In this document: positions 49,839 through 60,946 of the stretch, piece after piece
How the letters are laid out: the number at the start of each line of letters is the position of its first letter
Numbering within the stretch: position 1 is the stretch's first letter
Assembly: GCA_008921705.1 (NCBI GenBank)
Contig: VFFE01005873.1
Location: 1 to 64,000, forward strand
Direction of reading: 5' to 3'
Source: Burhinus oedicnemus
Lineage: Eukaryota > Chordata > Aves > Charadriiformes > Burhinidae
DNA length: 64,000 bases
Made by a program: the position numbers and the translations under genes
Notes under the pieces: model-generated
What the model was told of the DNA's origin: nothing
Seen by the model: the letters and a program-made list of their open reading frames with translations, nothing else
Database searches by the model: none

Positions 49839-52800
49839 TGTGTTCATCTCGTCATCTCTGTGCCCATCCTGGCTTGGTGGTGGGCGATGCACGGATGGGC
49901 TGGGGGAGGCAACATGACTCATGACCCCAAAAAGGTTAAAAATGAAGTTGCTGGCTGGAGGGCGTAAATTTGGGCTGACTCGTGACTCATCAAAGGTGCT
50001 GGGTGCACAAAGGAGGGTGAGGCTTCAGGTCTTATCGCCTCCTCGACATCGATTTTCCACTGGCCCTTTCTGCCCACAGGGTGGGCAAGCATCCTCAAGT
50101 CCTGACCCATGCATGGCCTCTCCGGGGGCTGGCAGCCTCCCCTCCGAAAGCCTCGGTGGCAGGAGCAGGCAAAGGCTGTTGCGGGAGGGCGATTCCTGCT
50201 GTAAATCTTTGGGAGAGGTGGGGAGGAAAGGGAGGTGCAAGAAGCAGGGGACAACGCTTTGCAATGCCGCAGCGGTGCTGTGTGCCAGCACAAACTGACC
50301 TTCCAGTCACCCGCCTCCATTTTATTTCCCCTTGCGCTGGAGCTGCCTGTGATCAAGCTGAAATCTCCTTATTCCTTTAGGTTTGGAGTTTCTCCTCTTG
50401 TTTTCTGCCCCTTAGGGCTGCAGCTTGGACCTCCTCCATGCCGGGCCTCCAGCAAGGGTCAGCCTCCAGCTGAGGCATCCTCAATTTTGATGGAAGAAGT
50501 TCGGGCATTCGATCCCTGCTGCTAATGCCAGCTTTAATGCTGTTCTGTGGTCTGGCTTTGTTGGGCTGTGAGACCCCAGAGAAGCCAATCAATAGTCCCT
50601 TTTTGGGTTTGAGGTTAACTTTTTCCCTTTAGGAAGAGCCCCCGCCACACAAAGTGGCCCCCACTCCCCTTCCTCATTGCAAGAGTTAGTGTGATTCTTA
50701 CAAAAAGTGGGGATTTTTTGGCTGCAAAACCTACCCACAGGAGATCTGCACGCTTGTCCCTTTGTGAGACCCTTGTGGCCCTCATCTCTCATGGATAGAG
50801 TCTAGACACATCGCCAATGCATGGCGCCTAACTTGAGTGACATTAGATGTGACAGCTCTTCCCCAGTGCTGGCCAGCTGGCAGAGGTTCAGCCAGCAGGA
50901 TGAGCAGCTCAAGGCCAGTTGCCTCCCTGCATTGCTCAACATGAACCCAAATATGAAACCAGCCAGCTGGAGAAGAGGGCAAGGCAATGAATTCGGTCTC
51001 CTCCTGCCACCCAGCAAGGCTGCTTCTCGCTGTGGATAGGCAAGCCCACCTTGCCTCTCTGTCCACTTGCCTATCCTCTCCTAGAAGACGGTGGATGGAC
51101 TTCACTGCCTGCTGCACCATGCACCCACTCCCCCGTCCTGTGGTGTGGTCTGTCCACTACCTTGTTGTCCTGTCCTTCTCCAGGACAAAAACTGAGCAAA
51201 CAGCAAGAGCTGCTGGTGTGACATCAAATCTGACATCAATCAGAGCTTTCCATGTCCAGGAATCAGGAAAGGCCAAGCTCAGCTGGGGAGGCAAGTGGGC
51301 CCCATCCCTGATGTTTGGTCAGTGTCAGTGTCCAGTGTGACATTTGAGGGCTTGTTTCTGTGGCGAACATCACCAGATTCTCCTGAATTAGCTTTTTCAA
51401 ACTGCATCAGCTCCCCCTTGTCGGCTTTCAGAGCTAAGGAGACTTTAATTTGATTTAACCTACTTCATTTTGGCTAAATTAAATGAGGGCTGATTTAAAG
51501 CTGAACAAGAGTGGCCACCTGGTGGGTTGTGTGCACTTCGACTAATCCACTCTGAAATCATACCTTCTTTTAATTTTAGATTAATTTTCTTGAGTACCTC
51601 TGTGTAGACAAGCCATCAGGCTGAATAAAAATCATTCCTGTCTCAGGGGCTCATGTACTCCTTCTCAAGTTGTCTGGAGTAGTCCTCCAGGAAAAGCCAG
51701 CAAGGGATGATTTGTCTTTCCCGGGTGAAAAGCATGAGGAAGAACTTCTGCTTTGTCTTGATGAGTAAATCTGTCCCCTCAGATGTCCCCATGCACCAAG
51801 TGGCAGCTCTGGGCTGGAAGAAAGAGGTCAAGTCTCCAGGAGAGGCTGCTGTGATGTGATAGTTCAGCCCTCAAGAGCAAACCGGTGGCTTTGGCCAAGC
51901 AGCTCTTAATGTTGGCTTCTCTGAAGATCTCCTTCCCACCACCTTGCTGCCAGCTTCATAGCTCCTTACTGCTGAAGTCAGTTCATGGGCCAGCATTCAA
52001 CCCTCACTGGAGAGAGGTGGTGACGCTGGGCGGTCTCGTCATGGAGTCCAGGTGGCATTGCCAGTCTGGTAGTCTTAGTCTCTCAGTCCTTCCTGTGGAC
52101 CTGAGATTCCTCTCCAAATACAGACAAATCGCCACTTTTAATCTATTTACTTTTTTTTTTTTAAACCAGGCTTTTTTAGCACTCATGTTCACAGACAACA
52201 GCCTGAAAGAGTATCTTAAAGACTTACAACATAGAAGTTATACAAGAAAACCCCCAAACGTTTGGTGTATAACAAAGTCGTGTGGTCTCATTGCATTATT
52301 GTGATTTTCAGTGTCATTTTGATTCGCGGCCGCTGTTCAGGGCCAGAGGTAGCTGGGCTTCACCTTGCTGCAGAGTGACTTTTGTGGCCCATTACTCAGT
52401 GCAGACCTTGAGTTTCTTCCAAAGTCCCTGGATGACTTTTACCGAAATAGAGGGGTCTCCGTGCTGAATGTACCAGACATCGTGTCCTTCAGCCGATGGG
52501 AGATTGATGCTCGCTTGATGAGGGAGTAGGCTGTGCTGCCACAAATCTTGCTTTGAAGCAGCAAGGTCGTCACGGGATAACTCCATGCTAATGGCGTAAA
52601 GGAGGCAGGAGAAGGGCAGGAGCGTGGCTATGCTCTGTGCTTTGGAGGGTCTGGTCGGGCTGGGACATGCGGCTTTTTTGGCTTATGCTCCCTGTGTTTC
52701 CGCTCCAGCAGCTCCGCTACCGTTTCCTGCACGATGGGATGTTTCTGTTCGGGCTGCGAAGAGTCCCCGGTTCATTTTGCAGCCTGGGAAAGGTGCAGAG

Positions 52801-55401
52801 CTGGAGCTGGGTCCCTTACAAATCCCGTCAGCCCCCGGTGGAAAGAGGATGTTTTCAGGCTCGGTGATGAAAAACGTCTGGGGGCGGCATGGGTAGAGAT
52901 GCACACGTGTGTCGGTGTTTGTTTGCCTCCTTGACAACCTCGTGTGAAGGATTTCATAGCTTTAGTTTTCCACATTGGTCTTCCTGTCTCCTTTTGATTA
53001 TTTTTTTTGTCTTTCCCTTCACTTCTTAGATAGTTACAGACTTTTCAGGGGAAGAGTCGTGGAGACACAATCCTAAATAGGTTGTCCTATGTTTATCTGT
53101 GAGAGAGGCTGGACTGATGCTTCCTCCCACCTGTGGCTGGAGCTGGCCTTGGGATGGAGCACTGCCTGGGATGGACCAGTTGGTCCATTTGGGTGAAAGA
53201 TGCCTCTAATCACAATTTTCTGGCATGAACCAGTCTTCAAGGAGAAATTCAGGAGAGGTCCAAGCATGGCATGGAACACAATTCAACAACAATGTTTTTG
53301 AGAATTGCTGAGATGCTTCTGCTCCCTCAAATCCCCTGTTTGGTCATTAATTAGTACAGCAAATGAACCCATTACTGCCTCCCCAAATGTGGTGTTTAGG
53401 GGGACAAAGGGAGTGAGGAGGAGACGTGTCAGGGCTGCAGGGGAAGAGGAGTGTGTCCAAGTGGCGAGACGTGCCTTGGGATGATTATTTTCAATATTTG
53501 TCATACTTCCAAATGAAACAGCAGACAAGCTGAGCTGGCTCAAATACTTGCAGAAAGAGCTGATGGGGAATTTGTTAATGAAGCAGGTTTCTCATCAGAA
53601 AATGCCAGTTCATCAGAACCTGCATTTTGGGGACATGTGTTGCAGTCCTGGCAGGAAAGGCGTCTCAGGCTGCGGATGAGTCTCTTGGTTGAAACCAAGG
53701 AGGTTTAAGGGCTGTCGTGTGAATAAAATAAGGTGAGACAGATCTAACAGGAGGGCTGGAGCAGCCAAAGCTCACATGAGGTTTGGTTCAAGTCATGGTC
53801 TCTGAGCTTCAGGGTTACTTCCACTGGGTAAAACAGGGACAACTTAAAATTTTCCCAGGTCTGAATTAAAGCAGAGCAGCTTTTGGCTACTGCAGGAATG
53901 GGAGTGACTGCAAAATCCTTCAGACTGATAGGAGTCCTCAGGATGATGCCAAGGTGCTGCGCGTACATACCCCAAATCTCCAGCTGAGGGGTATCTCCAG
54001 GCTGGCAGTGCAGCTATGCAGGAGGAGGCCCTGGATGCTCCTCTCCAGATGGAGAAGGAGCAAAACCCCTCAGGGCTCGAAGCACATCCATTTTTCCCCC
54101 CACATCCAGCCAGTAAGGGCTTACTGGGTAAATCCTTCAGGACAGAGGCTGTGGCTGCAGGTTCGTTTCATTTGACAGCAGAGAAGAGGACGCTTGTCAG
54201 TATTATTGCCTTGATTTCGCTGTCACGAAATTAAGGGGTAAAGGAAGTTCCCTGCTAAAAACAAGCTTTAAATCAGAGTCCAGACATACTCGTTTCCTTC
54301 CCAAGTGATACTGTAGCACTAATTAGGTCCAGCCATTAGGTCTCACCTTTAAAATTTTGCAGTACAATTCTATCAAGACTGTTCTGCAGCAGTTTTTGTT
54401 CTGGCAGGGTTTTGGAGAGGATAGACATCCCTGCACTGGATAATTGGACCGATGGATTAGAGTCTGAAAATGCTCTGGCAATGGCTGTTGGACCTTTCCC
54501 CATCTTCTCACCCGGGAAGCCAAGCTGGTCTTTGGCCTGGGTGAAACCATTTCCTAATGTTGGTGGTGAGAGTGGCAGCAAAGGGGTTGGGTGATGCCAG
54601 TTTGGAAGTGTATCTTCTGACGTGGAGGGTGCCTCTTTGCAAGGGCAAAGGGTGGCGTGCACACTAACAGCATCCTCATACCGCATCCCTCACCGAAATC
54701 TCGGCAGGTAGCTAGGGAGGATGGTGCTGTTTGGAGCCCGTCTTTCCCTAAGCAGATGGAAGGGAGAGAACATCTACACAGACAAAATTTAAAAACCCTG
54801 TGAGGTAACCATTTGCTTTGGTAGCCCAGCTTAATTCCAGGATAAATAAAGCCGCTCTGTGATATGCTGCCAATCTGATCGCTCTCGCAGTTTTAAAAGG
54901 AGGTGACAAATTTCCTGTCCTCTGCAGCGACGGGTCTCTGCTCCAGCTCAGACACGGCTGCATAGCAGCGGGCGGATAAAACCCTCCTTTTGCCCAGGAG
55001 CCTCTTGCGATGCAAAGCAAAGACCCGGAGCCTCCTCACTTGCTTTGGCACACGCTTTCCCCTAGCAAAGGCCAACCCTGGAACCTCAGCCCCTGCTTTC
55101 CCTCTGACAAACTCAACCCGTTGCCCCTATTTAATCAGGAAAGGCTGCAAAAAAAAAGGGAAGGCAAATAGGAACTTCCTCAGGCCTGGCTCACATCCCT
55201 TCCCCTTCCGTGGGTTGCTCGGGCTCCTTAGCGTTCTCATCCCGCCATGGGAGGAGCAGGAGCCGGCTGGCGTAAGGCTCCGAGCCGGGCTTAGCCTGCC
55301 GGCGTGGGGTGTGTCACCCACCATTTCCTAAGTTATTCTTTTGGGTTTCCTTTTCTCACTATTAATAGATTTTCAGCCAATCTGAACTGTTTCAACAAGG
55401 T
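49839..55401. other. non-coding DNA, probable intron
   Basis: No supported exon, RNA gene or transposon in 5.5 kb. A T-run lies at about 52150-52161. An open frame at 52630-52792 with an Ala/Leu-rich N-terminus was considered as a first exon and set aside. Confidence 0.5.
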
Positions 55402-55443
55402 GGGGGGGGGGGGGGGGGGGGGGNNNNNNNNNNNNNNNNNNNN
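55402..55443. other. poly-G run and assembly gap (20 N)
   Basis: Twenty-two consecutive G (55402-55423) run into twenty N (55424-55443), and G continues after the gap. The gap probably reflects polymerase or assembly failure in the G-tract, and its true length is unknown. The translated frames that cross it are artefacts. Confidence 0.95.
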
Positions 55444-57924
55444 GGGGGAGGCATTACCAAAATAGGAAGCGGGAAGCTGTTGGGCAGGGAATTAATCAGA
55501 GGAGCTGCGTGGGGTGGTGGTAGCTTCGGGTGGGCTGATGGGAGGAGGGAAGGGACACGTCCTTTCGCTTTGCGTTTTGTGCCGGTTTTCTTCTTTTTTT
55601 GTGCTCCAAGCCATGACCTTTCCGAACAAGCTACTCCCCCCAAGCATCTTCCCCAGCCTGCAAAATACCACGCGTCCACTGCAACGAGGTTACAACCAGA
55701 GCATCGCTTCATGGCGTGGTTAGCGGTGGTGCACGGTGGCTGAAAATCGTGGCCCTCGACTGATACTGCCGAAGGCGCTGCATTGGCACAAACTGGCACG
55801 CCTTTCCTTTTACATTTTGGGTGGCTTTTCACCTCCCAGCAACTCCTGACTAGAGAATTCCCACACCAGCCCTTTCTAGGCACTCCAACAGCAGCGTGGA
55901 CCAACAGTGGCACTTCCAGCCTGACCAATATTTCTCACCGGGGGCCAAACGAGCCCATATTGACAGCTAGCAATAAGGGAAAGTTCTCTTCCCTCCGGGG
56001 TTGTCCCCATCACGGAGACACCGTATCACAGGCACAGTCATGGGATACACATATCCGGAAACGAAATCATGTTTTTGCAGCAGACTCATTTCCTCCGGGC
56101 TGTTCGGCCGCCGTGCACACGGATGCGTGCGTGGAGGGCTTGCACTATCCTCCTGCGGGTCTACCCAGAAATGCAAGGGTTTGGGGTTTTCTGAGTGATA
56201 CGTGTGAGAGGAGAGGTGCAGACCAAGGCATTAGACTCACGGCACTCAGTGCTGTCAAAATACACCGGTAGCTGCTCTATTACTCCAATTTTCCTGAAAA
56301 TGAGGAATTGATGACGGTCCAAAAAGTGAAATCAAATAAGCGGCTTTGCCCTGCCAAAATGCAGCCAGGAAGGTCAGGGGCAGGTAGTTTTTTCTGCCTT
56401 CTGGAAAACAGGGTGAGGGACTCTGGCTGAAATTCAAGTGAACTTTCTTCTGGAAAGGATCTCCTCCTGGTAAGAGGAGTGATAGCTTAGAGGACCTCTC
56501 CTCCATCCTTATTCTCTCTCATAGCATGCGTTAAATCCTTTTATCTCTGGAGCTCACAGCACGATAGGGTCATTTGTTTCCTGCAAAAGGACGTGCTGTA
56601 TCTTTTGTGAGTAATTTTCATGCTAAAGGGGCACCGAACATAATCCTGTCCTGTCTGGCTGTTACTACCACCAGTCTGTGGTTACAGGGGCTTTCTCCTC
56701 CTTTGACCGGATCCTTTTCATTTCTGCTGTTGAGGACAGTCGCCAGGCAATACTGGCTACCAGCCCAGGCAAACAGGGGCTCATTACCAGTTATTCCCCC
56801 CGGGTCTGCTGCCGAGATTTGGCATGGGTGGCCAGTTAGGGAGGAAAAGATAAAAACCATAGTTTTCTGGTGTTTGAAATAGATATAAGCACGTGTGGGA
56901 GGAAAACGGTGACTCCTGGGCTTGTGGTGCTCTCGCTGCATGTTCTGTATTTGTTTCTGCTTTGGAATTCGGTGTTTGCTAGGCTTCTGAAAATGAGAGC
57001 AGTGAGTTTGCATAAGCCAGGTCTTCTGCGGGTGGTGAACCTGCAAGACGCCCAAAAAAACCCAATGTGTTTTTTCCTCAGTCTAAATAAAATACTTTCT
57101 TTCCCAATGCTGCAGTGAGACAGAGTCCCTGGACAAACAACCAATATTAAGCCCAGAGCAATAAAACTGCAGAAAGGTGTGCAGCCCCGCGACTGCAGCA
57201 GCATCTGGCTCCTTGTGCAACAGCGGTGAGAAAACAGTTTAATTTAATGCAACTGGAGAGAGAAGGTGAATTTTGCTGACAGATGGGTGCCCAAAAATCT
57301 GTGGGAGAGGTGTGGGGATGGATAGGGGTGCCAATCCTGCGTGGAAGGAGGATCTCACCCAGACGTAGCCGCAGCTTCTCTCCGCTGGCGTGTTGTGGGG
57401 CCAGCCCATGGTGGTGCACGTTGCCTTGAAGAGTGTCGGGTTGGCAACCTGCCTGGATTTCCTCTTCCCATGGCCATCTCCATGGCTGCTGTTCACCACA
57501 GCCATTGCATTTCAGCCAGCAACAATAATTCTTCAAAACAGTTTGCTTTGAGACAAGCAAGCTGTGGAAGAAGAAAAGGGGAAAGGGAAAATTTGGTAGC
57601 AGCTCAGCTGAGCTGGGATGGAGGTTGTTAAAGAAACGTCACCTTCAGATCAAGTTTGAGATGGGAGATCTTTTGCAAAGGGCTTCCTAGGGATCCCATC
57701 CAGCCTGATACAGCAGGAGCGGGTTTGTAGGGAGGGAATGGTGTGGTGAAGTGTTTTCTGGCTCATATATCACTTGTGTTGCCACTTGCCAAAGGGATGC
57801 AGGTCTTTACCCACCAAAGGAGAGTGATTTCTACCTCTGTGGCACTTAGCATTGCCTGACCTCAACCAGGTCCATGTAGTAGGATGGATAGCGTCTACCT
57901 GCCTGCGTGGTCAGCACCAGTTGA
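55444..57924. other. non-coding DNA, probable intron
   Basis: No exon with acceptable splice sites and no repeat was recognised. Confidence 0.5.
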
Positions 57925-57955
57925 ATCCATCCATCCATCCATCCATCCATCCATC
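57925..57955. repeat. (ATCC)n microsatellite
   Basis: Nearly eight uninterrupted ATCC units; expected to be length-polymorphic. Confidence 0.95.
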
Positions 57956-59152
57956 GTCCTGCATGGCAGCTCACCACTTCCAAGCAGGAGTGGCTCCTCA
58001 AGTTGCTTTGAGCCCACTTAAATCACTGGTCCTGTCTTAACAAGGAAGAATAAACTGATATTTTAACATCTCTTGACCTTAGCAGGAGACGAGCATTCAG
58101 CGTGGATGCAGAGATATGGAAAGATAAAACACGAGTAAGCTTTGTGGGCATCAACTTGAGGCTTGGCTCTTCTCCCAGTTGCTTTTTTGGGCTGTGTCAC
58201 CCTGTGTCCCTTGAAAGAGGCCCTACTACCACCCCAGCCAGGGCAAGCCTGGAGAAACATCAGCAGAGCAACCCCTTGCTTTGGGCTTTTTCCCCCATTT
58301 CTTATTAAAAGTGGTAAAAACATAGCTGCAGCTCCCCCGAGGTGGGATGGGGAAGCGCTGGGGCAGGGATGTCGGTTTCTTGGCCCACAGGGTCCCGGCT
58401 GGCCACCAAGGCTGGCCCAGAGCCAAAGCACAGGCCTGCCCCTTCCTCTTTTGGACTGAGTTGAATTGAATTGTCTTTTCTACCTCTCCTTTGGTGCGTG
58501 CTTGCTTCCTGCCTCTCTGGGATGGGGATGGGGCATGAAAAGGAAGCAAGAGCAGTGGGGGATTTCCTCCACCTTCCTTCTGACCCTTTCTGTATTTACA
58601 TCTCTTTTGTATTGTTTCTACCTGTAGGGGAATATTTTTTTTTTACCTCTGTCGTTGTCAAAACCCCTGTAAAACAAATCCCATTGATAGGATAAACCTG
58701 GATGAAAACGCCCTCCTATCTTTTGCACCTGGGTTTCACCTGGTAGGTGCCCACACCTATGTTTTGCTTCCTTACTTCTTCTTCTCCTGCAGACACAGTG
58801 CTCAGTCTATAGGAAATATGACTCGTCTCCACAAAAACTCGTTTCCCACAGTTGTAGTGTTGCAGCCTCCCCATCCCAAATCACACTCCCCAGGTCCTGT
58901 CTCAAACATACTTCCACACCCCTCTGGGGTCCTGATGTGGTGGGGTTAGATTTCCCCAGAGGTACGAATCTCAGAAGCTCAAGCTTTCATCAGATCTTTG
59001 AAGCACAACCAGTGCTAATAAACAGGCTCTGCAAGAGAAAATACTTTGCCAGTATGCCAGCACGGAGGAACAAAGCAAATGTCTGGAGAACAGCACTAGG
59101 ATATGGCTAAACATCAAAACTTGGATGTGTGACTCCTGTTTTGGAGGGTTGG
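57956..59152. other. non-coding DNA, probable intron
   Basis: No exon, RNA gene or transposon was recognised. Confidence 0.5.
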
Positions 59153-59197
59153 TGTGGTGGGTTGACCCTGGCTGGACACCAGGTGCCCACCAAAGCC
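59153..59197. mobile_element. LTR fragment (avian ERVL-type)
   Basis: TGTGGTGGGTTGACCCTGG, then CTGGACACCAGGTGCCCACC and AAAGCC, is the terminal part of a common avian LTR as I remember that family. The body of the LTR is missing, and a CR1 copy begins 50 bp later. Orientation cannot be fixed from so short a piece. Confidence 0.55.
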
Positions 59198-59248
59198 ATA
59201 TTATTTCCACAGTTCACCCAACTGGGAATTTCAGTGTGTACAAATTTT

Positions 59249-59452
59249 CATAGAATTATAGTATCAGAGAATGGTTTGGGTTGGAAGGGACCTTCAAAGA
59301 TCATCTAGACCAACCCACCTGCCACGGGCAGGGACATCTTTCACTAGATCAGGTTGCTTAAAGCCCCATCCAACCTGACCTTGAACACTTCCAGGAATGG
59401 GGCATCCACAACTTCTCTGGGCAGCCTATTCCAGTGTCTCACCACCCTCAAT
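59249..59452 (-). mobile_element. CR1 3' fragment, minus strand
   Basis: CATAGAATTATAGTATCAGAG, then GGTTTGGGTTGGAAGGGACC, GATCATCTAGACCAACCC and CTCTGGGCAGCCTATTCCAG: the reverse complement of a CR1 3' end, 5'-truncated at about 59452. It lies in the intron 625 bp upstream of the mucin exon. Confidence 0.93.
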
Positions 59453-60076
59453 GGTTTTAGTCTGTGGATTCAAGTGATAGTGCCTATTTTATGGTGATTT
59501 TATAGTAATTATTTGAGTTTGGGAGGGAAAAAAAAATGTAAGTTGAACTGTGAGCAATTAAAGAAACAAAGCTTGAGCTTGCAAAGAGAATATAACTTTC
59601 AGAATGGTCAGAAGTGTCACCTTATTTGTCTAAGGCTCCTCACCACTTCAGGGATGTGAGAGACCCTCATAACAGGGTTGGACAAACAGAATTCGGCATA
59701 TCCCTTGGCTGCTCCCTTACAACGGCTGGACGTACTTTATTTCGGGAATGACTTGCAGCGCTCTGCACAGGAGCTGGTGCACCTCCCATCTGAGGGAGAT
59801 CTGCCTTCTGGGAACCAGCAGGTCTTGCCCTCCTACTCACCCTCCAACCCCTTTGAAGTCCTTTGAGTTTGTTTTCTCCTCTGCTCTGCTTTCTGCTTGA
59901 CATGGTGATACCAGCACGTGGCATTTGGTAAGAGTTTAGAGGGCATGAGACAAGCCCTGAGTGAATGAATCATGGTTTCTGGTCAGCATTTATTTCTACA
60001 GATACCTGTTCTGGGTGGAAACCAAAGGTAGTTTCCTTAGTTCAAAGTTTATCATGGCGTTTTCGCTTTTCCCTAG
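59453..60076 (+). other. end of the intron before the mucin exon
   Basis: Intron-like sequence ending in a strong acceptor: a pyrimidine tract TTTCGCTTTTCCC followed by TAG at 60074-60076. The open frame of the exon runs back to an ATG at 59965, but that upstream part has no mucin composition and is better read as intron. Confidence 0.6.
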
Positions 60077-60946
60077 GTGTCAGCTCTCAGGATGATACAA
60101 AGACTACTCCTGCAAAGCCAGGAGAAAATGGGCAGATCACCACAGCTACAGCCACCAGCAAGGTGCCAGGGACCACCCCTACAAGCAAGCCAGGAAATCC
60201 ACCATCCACCTCTGTGACGGCAGCTGCCACAGTTCAAGGGACCACCCCTACAAGCAAGCCGGGAAACCTACCACCTGCCCCTGTGATATCATCCACCACA
60301 GTTCAAGGGACCACCCCTACAGGCAACCCAGGAAACCCACCATCCACCCCTGCGACGTCATCTGCTGCAGTTCAAGGGACCACCCCCACAAACAACCCGG
60401 GAAACCCACCATCCGCCCCCACGACATCGCCCCGCCTGTCTCAGCAGGTCAGCTCTTCAACCAGCTCCGGAGCCTCAACACCCACCCTTGCTGCAAGCTC
60501 CAGCACAGCCCAGCAGAAGACCATCCCTCCAGCCAGCTTGGGAAGCTCAGGAGCCACCACTGCTGCAAGTCACATCCCCACTCATGCGAGCAGCCCGCCA
60601 GCCACCCCAGGTTTAGGGACTGCTGTCGCATCCTCTCCCAGTACGCAAGCTCAGGGATGCCAGCCTTCGAACCAGTTGACCAGCACTGCTGCGAGCACCG
60701 GAGTCCCAACAAGCAGCCTTGCCCCTGGTGTCTCTTCTCCTACATCTGTTGCCAAGCAGCCTCATTCTTCTCCCAGTTCTCCAGGCCAGGGACTGACGTC
60801 TTCCGCCAGACCTGGAAGCATCGATACTTCTGTTACCACTTCTGATAGATCTGTCTCCCCCACCACTAGTAAAAAATCTCTGTCTTTACCACCTGGCAGC
60901 ATCAACAATGTCTCAGAGGCAACCACCACGCCGACTCTTGGAGCAG
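60077..60946 (+). CDS. PODXL: mucin-domain exon, probable podocalyxin exon 2
   Basis: This 870-bp exon encodes about 290 residues dominated by Ser, Thr, Pro, Ala and Gly, the signature of a densely O-glycosylated extracellular mucin domain. It starts in phase 1 after a TAG acceptor (first full codons V-S-S-Q-D-D-T-K) and ends in phase 1 at a GTACCA donor after ...PTLGA. Four 23-residue repeats (V-x-GTTPT-x-x-PGN-x-P) occupy its first part. A single Cys (QAQGCQPS) and one N-glycosylation sequon (NVS) lie further on. In human, PODXL has a signal-peptide exon, a long intron and one large mucin exon, as inferred here. Podocalyxin is a CD34-family sialomucin of podocytes, endothelium and thrombocytes that works as an anti-adhesin. 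Other mucin-type membrane proteins (CD34, endoglycan, endomucin) remain possible. The exon is clearly real; the name is moderately sure. Confidence 0.68.
60163..60438 (+). repeat. four in-frame 69-bp tandem repeats in the mucin exon
   Basis: Units begin at 60163, 60232, 60301 and 60370. Each encodes 23 residues of the form V-(P/Q)-G-T-T-P-T-x-x-P-G-N-x-P, followed by a variable Ser/Thr/Ala tail. The preceding 23 or so codons (TKTTPAKPGENGQ...) look like a decayed fifth unit with one residue missing. The period is a multiple of three, so copy-number changes would keep the frame. Confidence 0.95.

Noticed and set aside
52630..52792. Possible first exon with an Ala/Leu-rich start and an AAG/GTGCAG donor in phase 1
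   Set aside because: The putative signal peptide has no clean hydrophobic core or cleavage site, the donor is weak and nothing upstream looks like a promoter.
55392..55928. Minus-strand open frame crossing the N gap
   Set aside because: It includes untranslated gap characters and a poly-Pro run made by the G-tract; an artefact.
57925..57955. Regular ATCC spacing considered as a CRISPR-like or regulatory array
   Set aside because: A plain tetranucleotide microsatellite with no spacers.
59965..60076. Upstream extension of the mucin reading frame to an ATG
   Set aside because: The 38 extra residues are not mucin-like, and a strong pyrimidine tract plus TAG at 60074-60076 marks an acceptor; the ATG is in intron.
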